From: Bacillota bacterium
GTDB taxonomy: Bacteria > Bacillota > Clostridia > Peptostreptococcales > Anaerovoracaceae
NCBI GenBank assembly: GCA_016281165.1
Contig: JAEEIC010000030.1
Span: 1-6,918 of the forward strand
Length of the DNA stretch: 6,918 nucleotides
Direction of reading: 5' to 3'
Positions 1 to 5,902 of the stretch are shown in pieces (within the stretch, counting starts at the first letter, position 1; every line of letters starts with the position of its first letter). A program made the translations under genes and the position numbers. Under the pieces are notes generated by a model. It did no database searches. It was not told the DNA's origin and was given only the letters and a program-made list of their open reading frames with translations.

Positions 1-901
1 CACCGGCGGCCTCGGCGCCGGCGGCAATCCCGAAGTGGGTGAGACATCCGCCGAGGAGAGCATAGAGACCATAGAAAAATACCTGCAGGGGAGCGACATG
101 ATCTTCATCACTGCGGGCATGGGCGGAGGCACCGGCACCGGCGCCGCTCCCATCATCGCCAAGGCGGCCAGAAGCTCAGGCGCCCTCACCGTAGGCGTCG
201 TCACCAAGCCCTTCACATTTGAAGGCAAGAAGCGCAGGGAGCACGCCGAGCTCGGAATCAAGTTCCTCAAGAACTACGTCGATTCCCTCGTGGTCGTCCC
301 CAATGACAAGCTCCTCGAAGTGAGCGAGAAGACCACCACCATGCTGCAGGCCTTCTCCATGGCCGACGAGGTCCTTAAGCAGGGCGTCGACGGCATCTGC
401 AGCCTCATCACCGACAGCGGCCTCATCAACCTCGATTTCGCGGACGTCAAGACCATCATGAGCGACAAGGGCATCGCCCACATGGGCGTCGGCAGGGCCG
501 GCGGCGAAGACAGGGTCAAGCAGGCCATCAAGAACGCGGTCGAGAGCCCGCTCCTTGAGACCAGCATCAAGGGCGCCAGCGGCGTGCTGCTCAACATCAT
601 GGGCGGTCCGGATCTGGCGATGCACGAGGTCAACGACGCGGCCGACTACATCCATCAGGAGGCCGACGAAGACGCGATGATCATCTTCGGCTGCTCGATC
701 AAGGAAGAGCTGCAGGACGAGATCGTGGTCACCGTGATCGCCACGGGCTTTGAGAGAAAGGCCTCGGTGGACGAGCCGGTGACGTCGGATAAGACCGAGA
801 CCGAGAAGGACGCCCCCATCCAGGCTCCTTCCACGGCGAGCTACAATCCCGACAACGATTTCCCGATCCCGACGTTCCTGAAACATAATCCGGATCTCTA
901 A
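1..901 (+). CDS. ftsZ: Cell division GTPase FtsZ, 5'-truncated by the window edge
   Basis: FtsZ is the tubulin-like GTPase that polymerises into the Z-ring at mid-cell and recruits the division machinery. The open frame enters at base 2 and gives 299 codons before TAA; compared with E. coli and B. subtilis FtsZ, about 65 N-terminal residues are missing. Visible in order: the G-loop region [10 protein letters not shown], the tubulin/FtsZ signature GGGTGTG (about bases 122-145), the segment [11 protein letters not shown], and the T7 synergy loop NLDFAD that completes the GTPase site of the neighbouring subunit. The globular part ends near VIATGF. A linker of about 35 residues rich in E, D, T and P follows, then the C-terminal conserved peptide DFPIPTFLK, which in the family binds FtsA, SepF, ZipA or EzrA, and a short tail HNPDL. 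The sequence resembles Bacillus FtsZ more than enterobacterial FtsZ. A terminator directly follows. The usual dcw-cluster or sepF neighbours are not seen downstream. Confidence 0.97.
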   Translation, partial: TGGLGAGGNPEVGETSAEESIETIEKYLQGSDMIFITAGMGGGTGTGAAPIIAKAARSSGALTVGVVTKPFTFEGKKRREHAELGIKFLKNYVDSLVVVPNDKLLEVSEKTTTMLQAFSMADEVLKQGVDGICSLITDSGLINLDFADVKTIMSDKGIAHMGVGRAGGEDRVKQAIKNAVESPLLETSIKGASGVLLNIMGGPDLAMHEVNDAADYIHQEADEDAMIIFGCSIKEELQDEIVVTVIATGFERKASVDEPVTSDKTETEKDAPIQAPSTASYNPDNDFPIPTFLKHNPDL

Positions 902-910
902 CAGGCAAGC

Positions 911-922
911 AGGAAGCCGGTG
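911..922 (+). promoter_or_regulatory. Possible alternative start of the methyltransferase: AGGA box plus GTG
   Basis: AGGA (911-914) lies 5 nt before an in-frame GTG at 920-922, so it could act as a ribosome binding site for a longer methyltransferase form. Both elements lie on the left side of the terminator hairpin, so they would be sequestered when the hairpin forms. The added residues (HSPASFTNIPF) do not look like the family N-terminus. The site is therefore noted only as the competing start to ATG 956, which has no ribosome binding site of its own. Confidence 0.25.
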
Positions 923-940
923 CACTCACCGGCTTCTTTT
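913..940 (+). terminator. Rho-independent terminator after ftsZ
   Basis: A perfect 10-bp stem (GAAGCCGGTG at 913-922 pairs with CACCGGCTTC at 927-936) encloses a 4-nt loop, CACT. It is followed directly by TTTT (937-940). Seven of the ten pairs are G-C. It lies 11 nt after the ftsZ stop, as expected for an intrinsic terminator of the ftsZ transcript. There is no T-run on the opposite side, so it works in one direction. The T-run is short, so some read-through into the next gene is possible. Confidence 0.92.
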
Positions 941-955
941 ACTAATATACCCTTC

Positions 956-1777
956 ATGCGGGAGATAAGTTCGGCAGACAACAGGATAGTGAAACAGGCG
1001 GCATCCCTGACGGAGAAAAAATACAGGGATGCTCTTGGCATGTACCTGATCGAAGGGCCGAACTACATCAGAGACGCCATTTCTTCAGGCGGAAGGCTCC
1101 GGTTCATCTTTATGAAGGCCGGGACCGTTTCCGGCGAGGCCGAAGAAACAGCGGCGCTCGCGGAAAGGAACGGACCGGCCGTGATCATACTGCCGGGAAG
1201 CGTCTTTCAGAAGATCTGTTCCACCGAGACGAGCCAGGGCATAGTCGCCGTGGCCGACAAGAGGGTGTGGACAGAGGACGCGTTCTTTGCGGACCGGGAC
1301 GGCGACGTCCTCGTCCTGGACAGGATACAGGATCCCGGCAATCTGGGCACCATGCTCAGGACGGCGGAGGCGATGGGCTTTTGCGGCGCGATGCTCATAA
1401 AGGGCTGCTGCGACGTATTCTCTCCCAAGACCGTAAGGGCCGCGGCAGGGAGCGTGATGAGGCTCCCGCTGCTCTTTACGCACGGAGCGGAGGAAGCCAT
1501 GAAGCTGCTCGCAAAGCACGGCAAGACGCCCTACGCCGGCGTCATGAGCGGGGGAACGCCCTGTTTCAAGGCTGAGCTCGCCGAAAACGCGGCCATAGTG
1601 ATAGGCAACGAAGGCGCGGGCGTCTCGCCCGCCTTCCTGAACGCCTGCAGGGGCCTCACGATCCCCATGGCCGGGGAGATCGAATCTCTCAACGCCGCGG
1701 CGGCGGCCGGGATACTTATGTACGAAGCTTACAGACAGAGAGCTCTGTCTGCTGCGATAGACCGGAGGAAAAAATGA
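956..1777 (+). CDS. ysgA: SpoU/TrmH-family RNA 2'-O-methyltransferase, YsgA-like
   Basis: This 273-residue protein belongs to the SPOUT (trefoil-knot) superfamily, which transfers a methyl group from S-adenosylmethionine to a ribose 2'-OH in rRNA or tRNA. An N-terminal substrate-binding domain (about residues 28-104, YLIEGPNYIRDAI) precedes the SpoU catalytic domain (about 116-258). All three family motifs are present: motif 1 NLGTMLRTAEA (129-139, with the catalytic-type Arg135), motif 2 VIGNEGAGVS (215-224) and motif 3 SLNAAAAAGILMY (244-256). The exact RNA target cannot be read from sequence; B. subtilis YsgA, also next to pheS, is the closest contextual match. ATG at 956 is chosen because MREISSADNRIVKQ aligns with the usual family N-terminus, although it has no Shine-Dalgarno sequence. 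An in-frame GTG at 920 inside the terminator stem would add 12 residues. The stop overlaps the pheS start by 4 nt. Confidence 0.9.
   Translation: MREISSADNRIVKQAASLTEKKYRDALGMYLIEGPNYIRDAISSGGRLRFIFMKAGTVSGEAEETAALAERNGPAVIILPGSVFQKICSTETSQGIVAVADKRVWTEDAFFADRDGDVLVLDRIQDPGNLGTMLRTAEAMGFCGAMLIKGCCDVFSPKTVRAAAGSVMRLPLLFTHGAEEAMKLLAKHGKTPYAGVMSGGTPCFKAELAENAAIVIGNEGAGVSPAFLNACRGLTIPMAGEIESLNAAAAAGILMYEAYRQRALSAAIDRRKK
1732..1751 (+). repeat. Inverted repeat (8-bp hairpin) just upstream of the pheS ribosome binding site
   Basis: CAGACAGA (1732-1739) pairs perfectly with TCTGTCTG (1744-1751) around a 4-nt loop, GAGC. The hairpin lies inside the last codons of the methyltransferase gene and ends 12 nt before the GGAGG of pheS (1764-1768). 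No T-run follows, so it is not a terminator. It may be chance within a coding sequence, or it may influence pheS translation or mRNA processing between the two genes. The pairing is seen directly; any function is a guess. Confidence 0.55.
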
Positions 1778-2796
1778 CAGAAAAACTCAAAACGATACTT
1801 GAACAGGCAGGAGAAGAACTGGCGAAGGCGGGGAGCCTGGCCGACGCCGAGGCCTTAAGGGTCAAGCTCCTGGGAAAGAAAGGCCAGCTCACCGAGATCT
1901 TAAGGTCCATGAAGGATTATTCCCCCGAAGAGAGGAAGACTCTGGGCCAGGCCGCCAACGAGGCCAGAGCGAAGATCGAGACCATGATCGCGGAGAGGAC
2001 CGCGGAGCTCAAAAAGCTCGCCCAGGAAGCCCGCTTCAAGGCCGAGACCCTCGACGTCACCGAGCCCGGCGTTTCCGCCGTACCCGGATACAAGCACCTC
2101 ATAAGCCTCGTCATAGACGACACCATCGATTTCTTCTCTTCCATGGGCTATACCATCGCCGAGGGACCCGAGATCGATACCGTGCACAATAATTTCGACG
2201 CCCTCAACGCCGATCCCAACCATCCCTCGCGCGACATGACCGACACCTTCTACATCACCGACAAGGTCCTCTTAAGGACCCAGACCTCCGATGTGCAGGC
2301 CAGAGTCATCGCTGCCCAGCAGCCCCCCATCCGGCTCATATCGCCGGGCAGGGTCTTCCGCTGCGACACACCGGACGCCACCCACTCCCCCATGTTCCAT
2401 CAGATCGAGGGCCTCGTGGTGGACGAGGGCATAACCATGGCCGACCTCAAGGGCGTGCTCGACAAATACGCCAAGCACCTCTTCGGCAGCCACCTGGCCA
2501 CCAAGTTCAGGCCTCACCACTTCCCCTTCACCGAGCCCAGCGCCGAGATGGACGTCGAGTGCTTCAAGTGCGGCGGCAAGGGCTGCAACATCTGCAAGGG
2601 CTCCGGCTGGATAGAGATACTGGGCTGCGGCATGGTCCATCCCAATGTGCTCAAGTTCGGTGATTACGATACCGAGAAGTATACCGGCTTTGCCTTCGGC
2701 ATAGGCGTAGAACGCATCGCCATGCTCAAGTACGGTATAGACGATATGCGGCTGCTCTATGAGAACGACATCCGCTTCATCAGTCAGTTCAGGTAA
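1774..2796 (+). CDS. pheS: Phenylalanyl-tRNA synthetase alpha subunit
   Basis: PheS is the catalytic subunit of the cytoplasmic (alpha-beta)2 class II synthetase that charges tRNA-Phe with phenylalanine. Its 340 residues are the normal bacterial length. The N-terminal coiled coil that contacts tRNA spans about residues 1-90. Class II motif 2 is seen at GRVFRCDTPDATHSPMFHQIEGLVVD (192-217) and motif 3 at GFAFGIGVERIAMLKYGIDDMR (305-326). A four-cysteine cluster (C263, C266, C271, C274) leading into GWIEILGCGMVHPNVL is a usual feature of bacterial PheS. The segment normally reading H-P in this family reads H108-L109 here, a minor variation. ATG 1774 has GGAGG at 1764-1768, 5 nt away, and overlaps the upstream stop (ATGA), indicating translational coupling. 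No T-box leader precedes it, although T-boxes commonly regulate pheST in Firmicutes. The partner pheT follows 12 nt downstream. Confidence 0.98.
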   Translation: MTEKLKTILEQAGEELAKAGSLADAEALRVKLLGKKGQLTEILRSMKDYSPEERKTLGQAANEARAKIETMIAERTAELKKLAQEARFKAETLDVTEPGVSAVPGYKHLISLVIDDTIDFFSSMGYTIAEGPEIDTVHNNFDALNADPNHPSRDMTDTFYITDKVLLRTQTSDVQARVIAAQQPPIRLISPGRVFRCDTPDATHSPMFHQIEGLVVDEGITMADLKGVLDKYAKHLFGSHLATKFRPHHFPFTEPSAEMDVECFKCGGKGCNICKGSGWIEILGCGMVHPNVLKFGDYDTEKYTGFAFGIGVERIAMLKYGIDDMRLLYENDIRFISQFR

Positions 2797-2808
2797 GGAG
2801 GCAAGAAC

Positions 2809-5247
2809 ATGTTAGTACCCATCAAATGGCTCAGGGAATATACGGACGTGAACGTCCCCGTCGATAAATGGGTCGACGGCATGGTCCTCTCCGGCACCAA
2901 TCTGGAGAGCGTCGAGTATTGGCATAAGGGCATCAGCGGCGTGGTCGTGGGGCAGATCCTCAGTATAGAGCCTCATCCCAACGCCGGCAAGCTGGTCGTC
3001 TGCCAGGTCAACGTCGGGCAGGAAGAGCCGGTGCAGATCGTGACCGGCGCCGACAACATGAAGGAGGGCGACAAGGTCGTCGTCGCTCTGGACGGAGCAC
3101 ATATACCCGGGCCCCTGCACGGAAAGCCCAAGAATCCGGACGGCGAGATCATCAGGGCCGGAGAGCTGCGCGGCGTCGTGAGCAACGGCATGATGTGCGG
3201 CTGCCAGGAGCTCGGCTTCCCCGACAAGATAGTCCCCGTAAGGGATAAGGACGGCCTCTGGATACTGGACGACGAGTGCTTCGTCCCCGGCACGGACATA
3301 GTCGAAGCCCTGGGGATCGAAGAACCTACCGTCGATTTCGAGATCACTCCCAACCGCCCCGACTGCCTTGCCATGCTGGGCGTCGCCAGAGAATCCGCCG
3401 CGACCTTCGGCACGAAGCTCAGATATCCCGAGACCGTCTGCGCAAAAGTCGCTCCCGAAGAGAGCAAAGACTACATACAGGTCGAGATCAGAAAGCCCGA
3501 GCTCTGCCCCAGATACTGCTGCAGAGTGATCAAGGATATAAAGATCGCCCAGTCTCCCTGGTGGATGCAGAGGAGCCTGATGCTGGCCGGCATGAGGCCC
3601 ATCAACAACATCGTCGATATCACCAACTACGTGATGCTCGAATACGGCCAGCCCCTGCACGCCTTCGACATCAGGACCGTGAGGGGCGGAAAGATCATCG
3701 TCGATACCGCCAAAAACGGAGATAAATTCACGACCCTCGACGGAGTCGAGAGAGAGCTCTCCGATTCCATCCTCATGATCAACGACGCCGAAAGACCCAT
3801 CGCCATCGCCGGCATCATGGGCGGACTCGACTCCGAGATCGAAGCCGACACCAATATGGTGCTGGTGGAATCCGCCAACTTCAGCGGCGACTGCATCAGG
3901 GCCGGCTCAAGAAAGCTCAACCACAGGACCGAGGCCTCCGGCAGGTTCGAGAAGGGCATCGACCCCAATCTGGCCAAGGACGCCTGCGACAGGTTCTGCT
4001 ACCTGGTAGAGCTTCTGGGCGCCGGCACCGTGCTCACGGGCGATGTGGACTGCTATCCCGAGCCCGCGAAGCCCGCTGTCACCAGGGTCAGGGCCAGCCG
4101 CATAAACAAGGTGATAGGCATCGATATCCCCGTTCAGCAGATGGTCTCCTACCTCAACGCTTTGGAGATAAAGACCGAGGTCGACGGCGACGTCATCACC
4201 TGCACCGCTCCCACCGTGCGTCAGGATCTTCACATCGAAGAGGACTACGTCGAAGAGGTGGCCCGCATGTACGGTTACGACAAGATACCCGTGACTCTTC
4301 CCAAGGGCAGCATCGCCGGCGGGCTCACGGCGGAGCAGAAATACCGCGTGATGGTCAAGGATACCTTAAGAGCCCTGGGCTTCAGCGAGATCATGACCTA
4401 CAGCTTCGTGAGCCCCAAGGCCGTCGACAAGGTCAACGAGAGAGAGAACTCCTACTTCAGGCAGTTCGTGAAGCTCATCAACCCCCTGGGAGAAGATACC
4501 TCGGTCATGAGGACCATGCTGCTCCCGGGCATGATGGAGGTCCTCGGCACCAACATGTCGAGGAACATCCCGGCGGTGAGATTCTTCGAGCTGGGCAATA
4601 CCTTCATCGACGTGCCCGACAGGAAGGAGCCCGAACTTCCGACCGAGAAGTATTCGCTCTGCCTGGGTCTCTTCGGCGAGAAGGAGAACTTCTATACCCT
4701 CAAGGGCGCCGTCGAGCAGCTGCTCAGGGCCGCCGGCATCAGAGAGCCCGAGTACAGGGCGGAGAAGTTCGACAAGCGCTTCCATCCCGGCCGCTGCGCG
4801 GCCATAGAGTGCGGCATCTACTCGCTGGGCGCCATGGGCCAGGTCCATCCCGAGGTCTGCGCCGCCTACGGCATAGACCAGCCCGTCTACGCCGCCGAGA
4901 TCGACTTCGAGATGCTGAAGGAACTGGCCGACATCTCCGTCAGATATACTCCTCTCCCCAAGTTCCCGGCCATGTCCAGAGACTTCGCCATGGTGGTGAA
5001 GGAAGAGATCGAGGTCGGAAAGCTCGAGGAGCTCATAAAGAAGACCGCGGGAGACCTGCTCGAGAGCGTGACCCTCTTCGACGTCTACAGGGGAGCGAAC
5101 ATCCCCGAGGGCAGCAAGAGCGTCGCCTTCAATCTGAGCTACAGGGCCGCCGACAGGACCCTGAAGGAGGCCGAGGTCAGCGAGATCAACACCGGGGTGC
5201 TCAAGGCCCTGAAGGATAGATTCGACGCAGTTTTAAGAGAAATGTAA
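2809..5247 (+). CDS. pheT: Phenylalanyl-tRNA synthetase beta subunit
   Basis: PheT forms the (alpha-beta)2 synthetase with PheS, binds tRNA-Phe and hydrolyses mischarged Tyr-tRNA-Phe. At 812 residues it is full length for the bacterial long form. Domains in order: the EMAP-type tRNA-binding OB fold (about 40-155, with PHPNAGKLVVCQVNVG and SNGMMCG); the B3/B4 editing domain (about 210-385, with NNIVDITNYVMLEYGQPLHAFD, GIMGG and RTEASGRFEKGID); the B5 domain (about 420-493, with likely Mg-binding residues D473, D479, E482 and E483 in RQDLHIEEDYVEEVARMYGYDKIP); a synthetase-like core without catalytic motifs (about 500-700); and the C-terminal anticodon-binding FDX-ACB domain (about 717-811, from PKFPAMSRDFAMVV to the end). 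The start is fixed by AAGGAGG at 2795-2801, which overlaps the pheS stop and lies 7 nt before ATG. I see no frameshift or missing segment. Confidence 0.98.
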   Translation: MLVPIKWLREYTDVNVPVDKWVDGMVLSGTNLESVEYWHKGISGVVVGQILSIEPHPNAGKLVVCQVNVGQEEPVQIVTGADNMKEGDKVVVALDGAHIPGPLHGKPKNPDGEIIRAGELRGVVSNGMMCGCQELGFPDKIVPVRDKDGLWILDDECFVPGTDIVEALGIEEPTVDFEITPNRPDCLAMLGVARESAATFGTKLRYPETVCAKVAPEESKDYIQVEIRKPELCPRYCCRVIKDIKIAQSPWWMQRSLMLAGMRPINNIVDITNYVMLEYGQPLHAFDIRTVRGGKIIVDTAKNGDKFTTLDGVERELSDSILMINDAERPIAIAGIMGGLDSEIEADTNMVLVESANFSGDCIRAGSRKLNHRTEASGRFEKGIDPNLAKDACDRFCYLVELLGAGTVLTGDVDCYPEPAKPAVTRVRASRINKVIGIDIPVQQMVSYLNALEIKTEVDGDVITCTAPTVRQDLHIEEDYVEEVARMYGYDKIPVTLPKGSIAGGLTAEQKYRVMVKDTLRALGFSEIMTYSFVSPKAVDKVNERENSYFRQFVKLINPLGEDTSVMRTMLLPGMMEVLGTNMSRNIPAVRFFELGNTFIDVPDRKEPELPTEKYSLCLGLFGEKENFYTLKGAVEQLLRAAGIREPEYRAEKFDKRFHPGRCAAIECGIYSLGAMGQVHPEVCAAYGIDQPVYAAEIDFEMLKELADISVRYTPLPKFPAMSRDFAMVVKEEIEVGKLEELIKKTAGDLLESVTLFDVYRGANIPEGSKSVAFNLSYRAADRTLKEAEVSEINTGVLKALKDRFDAVLREM

Positions 5248-5263
5248 GCTGAAAGGAGCAGTC

Positions 5264-5902
5264 ATGAGCGAAAAGAACACTGTGACCGTTAGGATCTACG
5301 GTCAGGAGTATTCTATCTCTGCGGATATGCCCAGAGAGTACATAATGCGGGTCGCCGATTATGTTGACGGCAAGATGAACGAGCTGGGACTGGGCAACAG
5401 CATACCCATGTCCTCGGTCGCGGTCCTTGCCGCGGTCAATATCTGCGACGAGCTTATGCACAGCAGGGCGGATATGAGCAATCTTTCCGACGAGAACGAG
5501 GAGCTCAAGGCAGACGCCCAGAAATACGCCAAGCTCTGGGAGGAGGCCAAGCAGAACCTCTCCCAGTACAAGGAGGAGATGAGCGGCGCCGCCGACCTGC
5601 GCGACCAGCTGCAGAGGCAGTTCATGGATAAAGAACAGCAGACCGCCAATCTCATGAGCGAGCTCACCCGCCTCTCACAGCAGAACGACGGGCTCAAGAC
5701 CGCCAACGACGGGCTCAGGCAGCAGATCGCCGACCTCACCGACAAGCTGGAGAACACCCAGACCGCGCCGGAGGCCGCCAACGAGACCATCAGGCAGCTC
5801 GAGATCAAGTGCAGAGACATGGAGAGCAGCTTCTTCGAGATCCAGATGGAGAACATCCACCTGAAGAACGAGATCGGGGCGCTCAAAAAGCAGTTAGGCT
5901 AG
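5264..5902 (+). CDS. zapA: Cell division protein ZapA with long C-terminal coiled coil
   Basis: ZapA is a small cytoplasmic protein that binds FtsZ and cross-links its protofilaments, stabilising the Z-ring. Residues 1 to about 75 match the family: a short beta region (TVTVRIYGQEYSISADMPREYIMRVADYVDGKMNEL) followed by the helix SSVAVLAAVNICDELMH. The rest, about residues 76-212, is strongly coiled coil, rich in E, K, Q, L and N. It seems broken near TQTAPEAAN (165-173) and ends with a hydrophobic-polar segment around FFEIQMENIHLKNEI (190-204). At 212 residues it is much longer than B. subtilis ZapA (about 85) or E. coli ZapA (about 110); extended forms are plausible in Clostridia, but I could not compare them. 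ATG 5264 has AAAGGAG at 5252-5258, 5 nt away. The position after pheT agrees with Firmicutes synteny. The N-terminal assignment is good; the function of the tail is unknown. Confidence 0.85.
   Translation: MSEKNTVTVRIYGQEYSISADMPREYIMRVADYVDGKMNELGLGNSIPMSSVAVLAAVNICDELMHSRADMSNLSDENEELKADAQKYAKLWEEAKQNLSQYKEEMSGAADLRDQLQRQFMDKEQQTANLMSELTRLSQQNDGLKTANDGLRQQIADLTDKLENTQTAPEAANETIRQLEIKCRDMESSFFEIQMENIHLKNEIGALKKQLG
5684..5717 (+). repeat. Short direct repeat of one heptad in zapA
   Basis: The 13-mer AACGACGGGCTCA occurs at 5684-5696 and again at 5705-5717, exactly 21 nt apart, which is one coiled-coil heptad. It encodes the paired segment NDGLKTANDGLRQQ (residues 141-154). It may reflect a local duplication that lengthened the coiled coil, or convergence under heptad constraint. 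Confidence 0.6.

Noticed and set aside
176..925. Long minus-strand open frame (249 residues) opposite ftsZ
   Set aside because: It lies fully antisense to an unmistakable FtsZ. Its product is low-complexity, rich in D, G, L, V and H, as expected from reading GC-rich codons backwards, and it matches no family I recognise.
2569..2610. Four-cysteine cluster in pheS considered as an inserted zinc finger
   Set aside because: The CxxC-x4-CxxC segment followed by GWIEIL is a usual part of many bacterial PheS proteins, so it is not an insertion or fusion.
2812..3660. Minus-strand open frame of 282 residues opposite pheT
   Set aside because: It is antisense to the pheT tRNA-binding and editing domains. 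The composition (D, G, H, V, L) is typical of shadow frames, and its start has no ribosome binding site or promoter.
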